DNA from: JBGSOV01 sp041738935
Lineage (GTDB): Bacteria > Patescibacteriota > Gracilibacteria > CAIRYL01 > GCA-016699755
Assembly: GCA_041738935.1 (NCBI GenBank)
Contig: JBGSOV010000010.1
Coordinates: forward strand, 1 to 64,000
Length of the DNA: 64,000 nucleotides
Direction: 5' to 3'
A model generated the notes under the pieces. The model ran no database searches and had not been told where the DNA came from. It saw nothing but the letters and a program-made list of their open reading frames with translations. This document shows, in pieces, positions 53,308 to 61,883 of the stretch. The translations under genes were made by a program, and so were the position numbers. Each line of letters starts with the position of its first letter. The first letter of the stretch is position 1.

Positions 53308-53934
53308 TTACGCCTTCTTTTCTTCTGATTCTTCTGGGGAGGTTTCTTCTGTCACTTCTGCTGGCGCAGCTTCGCTTGAATCGGTTTCCACGTCAGCTTG
53401 CGATACTTCCTCTTCAGTTTTAGTTTCTTCAGCAGTTTCAGCTGCTACTTCTTCTGCTGTTTCGGCAGAAATTTCTTCTGTTTGCTCTGGCGTTTCAGTT
53501 GCTGTTTCTTCGGTTTCTAAATCAGCTACAGGCTCTGCAGCAGCTTCACTCGCTGCTTGCTTGGCAGCAGCATCGGCAGCCGCTTTTTCTTCAGCAGCCT
53601 TTTGTGCAGCTTCTTCTGCCTTTTTGGCAGCCTCGGCAGCGCGCTCTTCTGTCTTGCTCGGCTTCATGACACGACCTTTGATATATTTTTCGACACCAGT
53701 AATCCCATTACTACTTAAGACGCGAGCGACAGTTTGACTGGGCTGTGCGCCAACTGACATCCAGTACTGCACACGCTCGTCATTGAGCACCACTTCACGC
53801 GGCTTTGAAAGGGGATTCATGTGTCCGACACGTTCGATAAAACGCCCTTTGATAGGGGCAGAATGTTCGGCGACGACAATACGGTAAAACGGAGATTTTT
53901 TTCTTCCGGCACGTTGGAGGCGAATAGTGAGCAC
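53308..53934 (-). CDS. rpsP: 30S ribosomal protein S16 with long acidic extension
   Basis: Residues 1-90 are a standard S16 (MLTIRLQRAGRKKSPFYRIV, SRP-like turn, WMSVGAQPSQTVARVL). The remaining 118 residues, beyond the usual 80-90 total, form an Ala/Glu/Thr-rich extension: first an alanine-rich helix (about 98-135), then an acidic low-complexity tail. The extension is in frame and has the same codon style. S16 is a small-subunit assembly protein. It is first in the operon with khpA and two membrane proteins, and a 16-base inverted repeat lies 46 bases upstream of its start. Confidence 0.95.
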   Translation of the reverse strand: MLTIRLQRAGRKKSPFYRIVVAEHSAPIKGRFIERVGHMNPLSKPREVVLNDERVQYWMSVGAQPSQTVARVLSSNGITGVEKYIKGRVMKPSKTEERAAEAAKKAEEAAQKAAEEKAAADAAAKQAASEAAAEPVADLETEETATETPEQTEEISAETAEEVAAETAEETKTEEEVSQADVETDSSEAAPAEVTEETSPEESEEKKA

Positions 53935-53979
53935 GGTCTAAAACGAAAAATGAAGAAGAGAACAAAGTAAGGAGATTGT

Positions 53980-54035
53980 GCCGAACCGCTTGCCCTTCTG
54001 TCAAATGAAAATTCTTGCTGGGCAAGCGGTTCGGC
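53980..54035. promoter_or_regulatory. Perfect 16-base-pair hairpin upstream of rpsP
   Basis: GCCGAACCGCTTGCCC and GGGCAAGCGGTTCGGC are exact reverse complements around a 24-base loop. It lies between the lipoprotein stop (54053) and rpsP start (53934). No T-run follows on the minus strand, so a simple terminator is unlikely; a leader structure or processing site is possible. Confidence 0.65.
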
Positions 54036-54052
54036 GGAGAAAATATCTTGGT

Positions 54053-55663
54053 TTATTGTGGTAAGCTGCCACCAGAAGCTTCTATCATCGCTTTAATCTC
54101 AGCTTCGGTGATTCCTGCTGGCAGATCTTCCGGAGAAATTACTGGCGCAGATGTTGACACTGCTGCACTGTCTTCAATCGTATTCTCAATCGTTTCGCTA
54201 TCATCAGATGCTGTTGGAGTTTGTCCAGGCAATGTGCTTTCGGTTGGTACACCTCCTTCTGGAGCTCCTATTCCCGGAGCACCCATCATCATCAGCGGCA
54301 AGAAGTTGCCAATCAGGTTTGCGAATGGATCGTAGGTTTCGGGCGGAGAAACAATCACACTTGTGGCTTCGCTCACTTCGTACGAGACATTAACCGTCGC
54401 CAAAGTCTCGGTTTTATTTTTTACTATGACTGTTCCCTTGAGCGAACTCTCGTCAAAAGTCAGCTCGTTGATTTCGATAATTGTATCTGGCTGATCCGCA
54501 TTAGTAATCGTGCCTGACCATGTTCCTCCTGATTCAGTCAAAGCGACGGTGACTTTTTCTGCTTGCGTCTCAGGATCAAACAAACTGAGTGTCAAGCTGG
54601 ATGGAGATTTGTTGCCTTTTATGACTACAACAGGTTCTGCAGATTTTTTTCCTTCATACACGGTAAAATCATGCGAATCATCACTACTCATGATAGTCAG
54701 TTTCATGCTCTGATCACCAGTGGCTGGCTCAACAGCAAAGCTTTTTGTATCTTCCATAAACGAAATTACCACGTCGGCATTGTTCTCGGCACTTGCTGTA
54801 TCGACGACGGTGCCATCAAAGGTAAAATATTTTGGCTCATCTTGAAGCAGTCCCAAAGTGCCCGAAATCGTCAGAGTAGCTATGCTTTCGTTTAGATCAG
54901 CTTTCATACGAACTTTTTCGGTTTCTGCAGTTGTCAAAATATCAATGATCTGTTCGCCGGCACTGATAATAGCGGCATTATTAACCGTAACGGAAAATTT
55001 TTGTAAGCCAGCTTCTGCACCCAAATATTCGTTCATCGTAAATAGTTCGGTGCTTCCGATGATTTCAGCAATTTTTTCGCGCACTTCACCAGGACCCTGC
55101 AGACGTCCCATCAAGATATCTTGCACGTTCATGTTTTGACCGGTTTGCTCACTGATAGTGTCAAAGCTGTCACCGTACCATTTGCCGATGATTGGCTTAA
55201 TCGGAGCAAGGATTTCTGAAGTTGGTACACTTGGAAAATCGACTTCAAGTGATTTGAGACTGAGAAACACGCTCGAATTGACAACCTTGAGATCAAGGGC
55301 GGCATTGGCACTGCCGGCAAAAACTCCGCCGGTGAGCATTCCTGAAAGAGTCAGACCGGCTTCCATTTTGGGATCGTTTTGGTCACTGGTATCCGATTTG
55401 CCATCAGCGATAAAATCGAACGTGAGTTTGCCATCGGTTTCGTTGATCATAGCATCACCATTGACGGTAAAGCGAGTTTGCGACTTGGCATAACTTTTCA
55501 TCTCGGGGAGCAAATCCAAAATCGTCTCTTGCCATGCTTCGCGATGTTCTGCCGTTAATTTGGCAAATGCTACACTCGGGTTTTCGAGTTGGTCGGTATT
55601 CTTGTCTCCGCTACAACCAGCAAGGACAAGCAACGTAACCATCATCAAGGAGAATTTTCTCAT
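54053..55663 (-). CDS. Lipoprotein of unknown function
   Basis: A 536-residue lipoprotein: signal peptide MRKFSLMMVTLLVLAGC with lipid Cys17, then a large beta-rich region with many Asp/Ser/Thr residues. About residues 40-250 resemble a substrate- or lipid-binding barrel in pattern (alternating hydrophobic residues), 260-420 a second beta-rich domain, and 430-536 an unstructured Pro/Gly/Thr/Asp tail. I recognise no family. The ATG at 55663 is fixed by the lipobox. It is divergent from pyrH. Confidence 0.75.
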   Translation of the reverse strand: MRKFSLMMVTLLVLAGCSGDKNTDQLENPSVAFAKLTAEHREAWQETILDLLPEMKSYAKSQTRFTVNGDAMINETDGKLTFDFIADGKSDTSDQNDPKMEAGLTLSGMLTGGVFAGSANAALDLKVVNSSVFLSLKSLEVDFPSVPTSEILAPIKPIIGKWYGDSFDTISEQTGQNMNVQDILMGRLQGPGEVREKIAEIIGSTELFTMNEYLGAEAGLQKFSVTVNNAAIISAGEQIIDILTTAETEKVRMKADLNESIATLTISGTLGLLQDEPKYFTFDGTVVDTASAENNADVVISFMEDTKSFAVEPATGDQSMKLTIMSSDDSHDFTVYEGKKSAEPVVVIKGNKSPSSLTLSLFDPETQAEKVTVALTESGGTWSGTITNADQPDTIIEINELTFDESSLKGTVIVKNKTETLATVNVSYEVSEATSVIVSPPETYDPFANLIGNFLPLMMMGAPGIGAPEGGVPTESTLPGQTPTASDDSETIENTIEDSAAVSTSAPVISPEDLPAGITEAEIKAMIEASGGSLPQ

Positions 55664-55773
55664 GTGTACAAATAAAGAAAGAAAATTAAATTCGTTCGTT
55701 ATTCTTCCACAATTGTCACACAAAAAGCGAAAGTTTTTTTGCTCGCAAGTCCCAAAGTGTGAGACGCTTATAC

Positions 55774-56490
55774 ATGAATATTTCTTTTGTAATGCAAAGA
55801 GTTCTCCTCAAACTTTCGGGTGAAGCGCTTGGAAAAGCCGGTTTTGACGCTGTCGCTATCAATATATTGGTTGCCGAAATTGCTGAAGCGCGCAAAATTT
55901 GCACCACCGAACTCGCCTTGCTGATTGGCGGTGGTAATATTTGGCGGGGACGTGATGCTGGCGCATTTGCTTTTGATGCGGCGTATGCCGATATGATTGG
56001 CATGGGCGCGACAGTGCTCAACGCACTTGTGCTTGCTGGTGCTTTGCGCAATGCCAATATTCCCACGACGGTTTTTTCGTCACTCCCATTTTCGACTGAT
56101 GTGCAGCTGCACAATATTTCTACAGAAAAAAAAGCACTTGCTGCAAATGAAGTGATTATTTTTGCGGGTGGCACTGGCTGTCCGTTTTTTACAACTGATT
56201 CGGCAGCCGTCTTGCGCGCGCTCGAAATTGGTGCTGACGCTGTACTCAAAGGCACCAAAGTCGACGGCGTTTATGATGCTGATCCGCACAAAAATCCGCT
56301 CGCACAAAAATTTTCCCATCTGACTTTTGATGAGGCGCTTGCGCAAGAATTACAAATTATGGATGCGACTGCATTTGCGCTTGCTCGCGAAAACAACTTG
56401 CCAATCTATGTCTTTGATGCTTTTCGTGCGAATGGAATCGCCGAGGCTCTTGCTGATAAAAATCAGACCGGAACGTGGGTGCGAACCTAA
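55774..56490 (+). CDS. pyrH: UMP kinase
   Basis: A 238-residue hexameric amino-acid-kinase-fold enzyme making UDP from UMP. VLLKLSGEALG is the N-terminal signature; IGGGNIWRGRDA, MGATVLNALVLAGAL, FAGGTGCPFFTTDSAAVLRALEI and KGTKVDGVYDADP are all conserved. ATG codons at 55774 and 55792 are both plausible, as is one at 55759; I use 55774. Confidence 0.97.
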   Translation: MNISFVMQRVLLKLSGEALGKAGFDAVAINILVAEIAEARKICTTELALLIGGGNIWRGRDAGAFAFDAAYADMIGMGATVLNALVLAGALRNANIPTTVFSSLPFSTDVQLHNISTEKKALAANEVIIFAGGTGCPFFTTDSAAVLRALEIGADAVLKGTKVDGVYDADPHKNPLAQKFSHLTFDEALAQELQIMDATAFALARENNLPIYVFDAFRANGIAEALADKNQTGTWVRT

Positions 56491-56567
56491 TCATCCAAAA
56501 ATAATTTGCTTTTTCTTGCATATTCCGCTTTGATAGGCATGATTTTATTTCTTCTTTTTCTTTGTTT

Positions 56568-57371
56568 ATGATCAAAAAAATCGCCCTTCCGGTAGCAATG
56601 CTCTTTTTGTTTGCTGCTTGTCAAAATACTATTACCAATGACACTATGACTACTCCGACGCCAAATGCCACTGACCAAAGCATGGATTATAACCAAGATG
56701 ATACCGAAGCATATGAGACTACTGACGAAAATCTTTGGGATGCTCCTGCAGGTGATAATCAAGATGATGTCGCAGTAGACGGTTCGTCCGACGAAAACAC
56801 CGAAGCAAGCGATTCCGATGAAACTGTGCAAAGCCCAGATGCAAGCGGATTTTCGCAAACTGGTGCTCCACAACCTGGTGACACAATCGCCACGGTGACC
56901 ACGAATAAAGGCACTTTCAAAATTCGTTTATTCGCGGACTTGGCACCAAAAACAGTCGAAAACTTCACTACGCTTGCAGAAAAAGGCTATTACAAAGATG
57001 TTACTTTCCACCGCGTTATCAGCGGCTTTATGATTCAAGGCGGTGATCCAACAGGAACCGGCGCTGGCGGCGAAAGCGCCTGGGGCGGCAAATTTGATGA
57101 CGAGTTTTCGGACAAAATCAGCAATATCAAATACTCGATTGCGATGGCAAATGCTGGGCCAAACACCAATGGCTCACAGTTTTTCATCAATCAGGTCGAC
57201 AATAGCTTCCTCGATTTTGACAAAGCTCCGCTTTCGAGCAAACATGCGGTCTTTGGACAAGTCTTCGAAGGACAAGATGTCATTGACGCAATTGCCAGCA
57301 GCGAAACAGGCCCTGGTGACAAGCCAGTCGAAGAAATCAAGATTGAGAAAATCGAAATCTCAACTCTCTAA
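56568..57371 (+). CDS. Cyclophilin-type peptidyl-prolyl isomerase, lipoprotein
   Basis: A 267-residue lipoprotein: signal peptide with lipid Cys20 (LFAAC), an acidic Asp/Glu/Thr/Ser linker to about residue 100, then a compact bacterial cyclophilin domain (105-265). Cyclophilin motifs: FHRVISGFMIQGGDPTGTG with the catalytic Arg, MANAGPNTNGSQFFI, and KHAVFGQVFEGQDV. It probably assists folding of exported proteins. A strong terminator follows. Confidence 0.93.
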   Translation: MIKKIALPVAMLFLFAACQNTITNDTMTTPTPNATDQSMDYNQDDTEAYETTDENLWDAPAGDNQDDVAVDGSSDENTEASDSDETVQSPDASGFSQTGAPQPGDTIATVTTNKGTFKIRLFADLAPKTVENFTTLAEKGYYKDVTFHRVISGFMIQGGDPTGTGAGGESAWGGKFDDEFSDKISNIKYSIAMANAGPNTNGSQFFINQVDNSFLDFDKAPLSSKHAVFGQVFEGQDVIDAIASSETGPGDKPVEEIKIEKIEISTL

Positions 57372-57400
57372 TTCTTCACATTCATAAGCGAACTCATCAA

Positions 57401-57433
57401 AAAGCCTGCTCAGAATAAGAGCAGGCTTTTTTT
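57401..57433 (+). terminator. Rho-independent terminator after the cyclophilin gene
   Basis: AAAGCCTGCTC / GAGCAGGCTTT with a 7-base loop, then a run of T residues. Confidence 0.9.
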
Positions 57434-57449
57434 GTAAAGAGAATTGAGA

Positions 57450-57478
57450 TTGTAATTTTCAAATAATTCCGCTACAAT
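57450..57478 (+). promoter_or_regulatory. Promoter of the gene at 57501
   Basis: TTGTAA, a 17-base spacer and TACAAT, 22 bases before the ATG. Confidence 0.6.
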
Positions 57479-57500
57479 AAGCCATTGTAACACAAATAAA

Positions 57501-57806
57501 ATGACTGAAGGAAATGAGTTTGATTCGTTCCGCAAGACTACTGAGGGAACTGATGCATTGCCAGAATCATCAGATACACAAAATAATTGGGAAAATGATT
57601 CTATGATTGTGGGATTACGTCAAGAGCTTGTGCACGCTCTGCAAGCCTATCGTAATTTTGATGTTTCAAATGACAACCCTTCTAGTGATGCAGAGCAAGA
57701 ACAATTACGCCAGGATATCTTGCGAATCGAGAGAGAAATTAATGAGCGTATCGCCGCAATCAGTGGTGACACCAGCAATAAAATCGCATCAGTTTTGGCG
57801 GAATGA
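57501..57806 (+). CDS. Small helical hypothetical protein
   Basis: A 101-residue charged protein, rich in Glu, Asp, Ser and Asn, with a disordered first third and two predicted helices (about 36-52 and 64-84). No cysteine, signal peptide or known motif. It has its own promoter directly upstream. It lies about 220 bases before ilvD on the same strand; whether they are co-transcribed is unclear. Confidence 0.6.
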   Translation: MTEGNEFDSFRKTTEGTDALPESSDTQNNWENDSMIVGLRQELVHALQAYRNFDVSNDNPSSDAEQEQLRQDILRIEREINERIAAISGDTSNKIASVLAE

Positions 57807-58027
57807 TAAAGATTCTTTATTATTAACACTCAAGTGGAAAAGGTGGTGAATGAATTAAATTTAGGAGAAGATAATTTCTTGGACGTTCATACCCTTCTCA
57901 TTATTTGGAGACTCCTGTTTCTGCGCCGAAACAAGCTTGTTGGTGAGAAAGGATACAAGTCGACAAATTCCCACTTTCTTCAAAGCTGCTTTTGCGGCAC
58001 AATCATGAGCGAATTTTTCACAAATTT

Positions 58028-59773
58028 ATGCATGATCCAATCAATCCGGGGTTCGAGAAAATCGCCGAAAAGGGGAGTCGTATTGTCGCTAAAGGAGCAC
58101 ATATGTTGCCGGCGGCGAGCCTGATGATGGCGGCGGGCGTCATCGATAAGATTTCTGACCGCAGCAAACCGTTTGTGACTGTTGTCAATTCGTACACGAC
58201 ACATATTCCCGGGCATGCTCACTTGGACAAATTGGGTGAACGACTCGTCAAAGGGCTCAAAGCTAAGGGGTTTAATGTTTGGTATTGTAACATTGGTGGG
58301 GCGGTGGACGATGGTATTGCAATGGGGCATTTTGGTATGAAATATTCTTTGCCCAGTCGCGAACTCATTACTGACCAAATCGAATCAGTGATTGGCGCGC
58401 ATCCATGCGACGGTTGGATTGGCATCGGCAATTGTGACAAAATCGTACCGGCGATGCTCAACGCCATGGTGCGCCTCAATGTTCCGGCAGTATATGTCAG
58501 CGGTGGTCCGATGCTTGCCGGTAAAAACAAATCTGATCTTGTGACGGTGTTTGAAGGAGTCGGCAAACAAGCAGCGGGTAAAATGACCGAAAACGAACTC
58601 GAAACAATTGCAGGCGAATCTTGCCGCACATGTGGGAGTTGCTCGGGCATGTTTACTGCCAATTCGATGAATTGCCTTGCAGAGGCAATCGGACTCGCGC
58701 TTCCTGGTAATGGTTCGATTCCGGCGGCGCGGTGGACAGACGAAGACGCACAAACCTGGGAAGTCAATCCCGAGCGTGAAGCGCTGTTTGACCAGGTTCC
58801 TGATGTTTTGGTTCGTGTGATGGAACAAAAACTGCGACCGTGCGATATTGTCACACAAGCAGCTATCGACAATGCGTTTATCTTGGATCTTGCGATGGGA
58901 GGTTCGACCAATACGGTTTTGCATACTTTGGCACTCGCGCACGAAGCCGGCATCAAATATGATTTGAAGCGTATTAATGAGTTGTCAGACAATACTCCCA
59001 ACGTGTGTAAAGTGTCACCTTCGCGCCCTGATATTCATGTCGAAGATGTGCACCGTGTCGGCGGTATTGCTACAATTTTGAAAGCGGTTGCTATTGATGG
59101 ACGCTCGCCACTCAATCTTGATTTGCCGACTATTTTTGGCTCGCTGCGGGATTATGTCGAAAGTGCGCCCGATCCGGATGGAGACGTTATTCGTACTGGT
59201 GATGCGGTATTTTCACCCGTGGGCGGCTTGGCGATTTTGTATGGCAATATTGCCCCCAATGGTTCTGTCGTCAAAACCGCTGGCGTCGAACCGGATATGA
59301 TGCAATTTATCGGCAGAGCAAAAGTCTTTCATTCGCAAGAAGAAGCTTTGCACGGAATTTTGCGCGGTGAAGTTGTCGATGATGATGTCGTCGTGCTCAA
59401 ATACGAAGGGCCAAAGGGTGGACCTGCGATGCAAGAAATGCTCGCACCGACTTCGGCAATCAAAGGACGCGATATCAGAGCAGCACTTATTACCGATGGA
59501 CGCTTTAGCGGTGGTACGCGCGGACTCTGTATCGGACATATTGCGCCCGAAGCCGCCGCTGGCGGACCATTTGCGATTGTGCAAACCGGAGACATTATCG
59601 AAATCGACGCCATCAAACGTACGCTGAATGTCAAATTGACTGGTGAAGAAATCGACGAGCGCATGGCGGTGCTGCCGCCATTTGAACCAAAAGTCACAAA
59701 AGGTTGGCTGGGTCGCTATGCACAGTTTGTGACGAGTGCAGATACAGGAGCGGTGATGCAGAATTCGCTTTGA
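58028..59773 (+). CDS. ilvD: Dihydroxy-acid dehydratase
   Basis: A 581-residue Fe-S enzyme in valine, isoleucine and leucine synthesis. Visible: GIGNCDKIVPAML with a cluster cysteine, GESCRTCGSCSGMFTANSMN with two more, and MGGSTNTVLHTLALAHEAG; the C-terminal DGRFSGGTRGLCIGHIAPEA is the family signature. The length is normal. The frame is open to a TTG at 57992; I use the ATG at 58028 because it begins the conserved part. cimA and this enzyme belong to the same isoleucine route, although ilvC, ilvB and leuCD are not in the window. Confidence 0.95.
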   Translation: MHDPINPGFEKIAEKGSRIVAKGAHMLPAASLMMAAGVIDKISDRSKPFVTVVNSYTTHIPGHAHLDKLGERLVKGLKAKGFNVWYCNIGGAVDDGIAMGHFGMKYSLPSRELITDQIESVIGAHPCDGWIGIGNCDKIVPAMLNAMVRLNVPAVYVSGGPMLAGKNKSDLVTVFEGVGKQAAGKMTENELETIAGESCRTCGSCSGMFTANSMNCLAEAIGLALPGNGSIPAARWTDEDAQTWEVNPEREALFDQVPDVLVRVMEQKLRPCDIVTQAAIDNAFILDLAMGGSTNTVLHTLALAHEAGIKYDLKRINELSDNTPNVCKVSPSRPDIHVEDVHRVGGIATILKAVAIDGRSPLNLDLPTIFGSLRDYVESAPDPDGDVIRTGDAVFSPVGGLAILYGNIAPNGSVVKTAGVEPDMMQFIGRAKVFHSQEEALHGILRGEVVDDDVVVLKYEGPKGGPAMQEMLAPTSAIKGRDIRAALITDGRFSGGTRGLCIGHIAPEAAAGGPFAIVQTGDIIEIDAIKRTLNVKLTGEEIDERMAVLPPFEPKVTKGWLGRYAQFVTSADTGAVMQNSL

Positions 59774-59818
59774 TTTTTAACCAGAGCATCTTGAGGAGTT
59801 TGCTTGCCAATTACTTCA

Positions 59819-60697
59819 TTACTCCGAAGTAGTCCCGGATTTGTATTCGCTTTCATTATTCGAAAGTTTTTCCAGACTTTGCGCAGCATCCGCTGCGAAG
59901 TTGTACCCATATTTATCTGGTCGATTTTCGAATATCCCCATCTGTACCAATTGCACAAAAACGCATTCAAATAATTCATTCGGAATTGCTTCTCTCACAA
60001 GAACTCGCTTAATTATATTTTGGTTAAAATCCATATCTTGGTTTTCGCGAACAAAATTTTCTAAACTTGCGGCGATTTTGCGCAAAACTGCTTTCATCAG
60101 AGCGTCAAATTCGCCAATATGCTGCTCGAGATTCTCTTTATCCAACCCAATCGCATAATGGACATTCTCCATATTGTTTGTGTGTAATTTTACCACTCGT
60201 CGCATGATAGCTTCTGTTGTAAAAGTGTCATGAATCGCGCGCGTAACATTACTTGGTGTTTTCGAATTGGAGTAAATAGCTAATTCATTCAATACGGTCA
60301 TTACTATTTCACGAAAGCGAGTGTGTGATACCAAAAACGATGGAACCGTCAAAATACCTTCTGTATTTTTATCTGACACGTCATCCGTTTTTTTAAGGAT
60401 AGTCATCAGGCGTTCGCGAACTTTGTTAATAATTTGCTCTTGTTGTGCAGGCGTAATCTGATTGAATTTACTCCTCTTTCGTTTTGGAGGCCGTCGAACT
60501 TGATCAGAATCTTGAGGTGCGTCTAAATCTTCCAACAAGGTAAGCGGCGGAAGCTCAACATCGAGAGTTGTTTTGAGAATATATGCCCCATTCTCATCTT
60601 TTATATAGAGGTCAGGTTGGTGTTGAACATCACGATTTCTTGCTTCGACCATGGGCAAGATGTCTTCTTTGCTCGGATATGTCTTCTTTTCCGCCAT
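59819..60697 (-). CDS. Hypothetical cytoplasmic protein
   Basis: A 292-residue protein that I do not recognise. The first 80 residues are polar with a basic patch RRPPKRKRSK (about 68-77), perhaps a nucleic-acid contact; residues 85-270 are predicted helical with conserved-looking stretches (LERHI-type, HTNNMENVHYAIGLDKENLEQH). No signal peptide or membrane helix. A good promoter is seen upstream (60719-60748). It is convergent with ilvD, 45 bases apart. Confidence 0.7.
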   Translation of the reverse strand: MAEKKTYPSKEDILPMVEARNRDVQHQPDLYIKDENGAYILKTTLDVELPPLTLLEDLDAPQDSDQVRRPPKRKRSKFNQITPAQQEQIINKVRERLMTILKKTDDVSDKNTEGILTVPSFLVSHTRFREIVMTVLNELAIYSNSKTPSNVTRAIHDTFTTEAIMRRVVKLHTNNMENVHYAIGLDKENLEQHIGEFDALMKAVLRKIAASLENFVRENQDMDFNQNIIKRVLVREAIPNELFECVFVQLVQMGIFENRPDKYGYNFAADAAQSLEKLSNNESEYKSGTTSE

Positions 60698-60718
60698 TTT
60701 ATAAAAATATGATTAGTT

Positions 60719-60748
60719 GTATAATAATCAATATATAACATATGTCAA
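60719..60748 (-). promoter_or_regulatory. Promoter of the gene starting at 60697
   Basis: On the minus strand a perfect TTGACA, an 18-base spacer and TTATAC, 22 bases before the ATG. Confidence 0.65.
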
Positions 60749-60924
60749 TACCACTTTACTCCATAAAAATAAGCCATTATTCAGTTTTTATCTGCTTTAT
60801 AAATATGGTAAAATGTAATAGTTCATCAATCTTTTTTTTCATTTTTCCAACTCAGCGCGTTCTTCAGAAATATTCTTCACTTCGTATTTCCTGCTACTAG
60901 ACTTTTTTTCTCCTCATACACAGA

Positions 60925-61305
60925 ATGCAAAATGTCCTTACTTTTGTACACGATTCGCACACATCAGATTTACAAGACATAGCGACCGCGATTTTTTGTG
61001 GTGCCATCGAAGGCGACGCTGGCAGTCAGGTTTTCGCCGAAATCGAAGCACACCATCAGCAATATCCCCAGATTCGTAAATATATTCTTGACTTTGCAGA
61101 TTTGACTATCCTCGACTCAAAAGCGATTAGTCTTTTGATTGTCTTGCATCAAAAGCTCAAAAATAAAGGCATCATGGTGGTAATCGCCGAAGCTGACGTA
61201 GAAATCTGTAACTTGTTTGATACCATCGGACTTAGTCGCATCATCGAAATGTATAAGCACAGCAAAGAAGCCAAAATCGTCATGAATAGCGAATCGGCTT
61301 GTTAG
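60925..61305 (+). CDS. STAS-domain protein (anti-sigma factor antagonist-like)
   Basis: A 126-residue STAS fold protein: beta strand KYILDFADLTILDSKAISLLI is the core, followed by helix LHQKLKNKGI and strand VVIAEADVEICNLFDTIGLSRII. In SpoIIAA-type antagonists the phospho-acceptor is the Ser of DSSG; here the motif reads DSKA, so a serine is kept at the first position but the glycine is lost. No partner anti-sigma kinase is visible. It may regulate by binding rather than by phosphorylation. Confidence 0.82.
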   Translation: MQNVLTFVHDSHTSDLQDIATAIFCGAIEGDAGSQVFAEIEAHHQQYPQIRKYILDFADLTILDSKAISLLIVLHQKLKNKGIMVVIAEADVEICNLFDTIGLSRIIEMYKHSKEAKIVMNSESAC

Positions 61306-61330
61306 CTTTTTTTGGATCTTTCGCGAAGAG

Positions 61331-61846
61331 TTATTTGAGGTCGAGGAGCTCAAACTCAAACTGCCCCGCTGGCGCTATGATGGTAAAGCGGTCGCCTTTC
61401 TTTTTGCCAAGGACTGCTTTTCCGATAGGGGATTCGTTGGATAAACGCGCTTTAAGCGGATCAGTTTCGGTCGAACCGACAATCATAAATTCCTCCACAG
61501 GTTCTTCTTTTTTGGTAAGGTTTTTGATGGTTACTGTCGTTCCAATTTGTACCGATTTACCAGATTGTGCTTTTTTTTGATCGATGACTTCGGCATTTTT
61601 AATCATTTTTTCCAATTCCACGATACGCCCTTCTACAAAGGCTTGTTCGTTTTTGGCTTCTTCGTACTCCGAATTTTCGGACAGGTCACCGTAAGAGATT
61701 GCTTCTTTGAGGCGCTCGGCAACTTCTTTGCGTTTGTCGTTTTTGAGAATTTGGAGTTCGCTTTTGAGGGCATCGAGACCTTCTTGGGTCAAAATAACAG
61801 CTTCTTCATTAAGAGTAGAATCGGAAGAAGTTTTTTTAGTAGGCAT
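61331..61846 (-). CDS. greA: Transcription elongation factor GreA
   Basis: A 171-residue protein that rescues backtracked RNA polymerase. The N-terminal coiled coil contains ISYGDLSENSEYEEAKNEQAFVEGRI with the acidic tip, and the C-terminal FKBP-like domain ends GKAVLGKKKGDRFTI...FELLDL. The N-terminus has about 15 extra Ser/Thr/Lys residues. It follows rpoD by 37 bases and is probably in the same operon. Confidence 0.96.
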   Translation of the reverse strand: MPTKKTSSDSTLNEEAVILTQEGLDALKSELQILKNDKRKEVAERLKEAISYGDLSENSEYEEAKNEQAFVEGRIVELEKMIKNAEVIDQKKAQSGKSVQIGTTVTIKNLTKKEEPVEEFMIVGSTETDPLKARLSNESPIGKAVLGKKKGDRFTIIAPAGQFEFELLDLK

Positions 61847-61883
61847 GACAAGGGGAAAAATAAAAGAAACAGGAATGAAAAAA

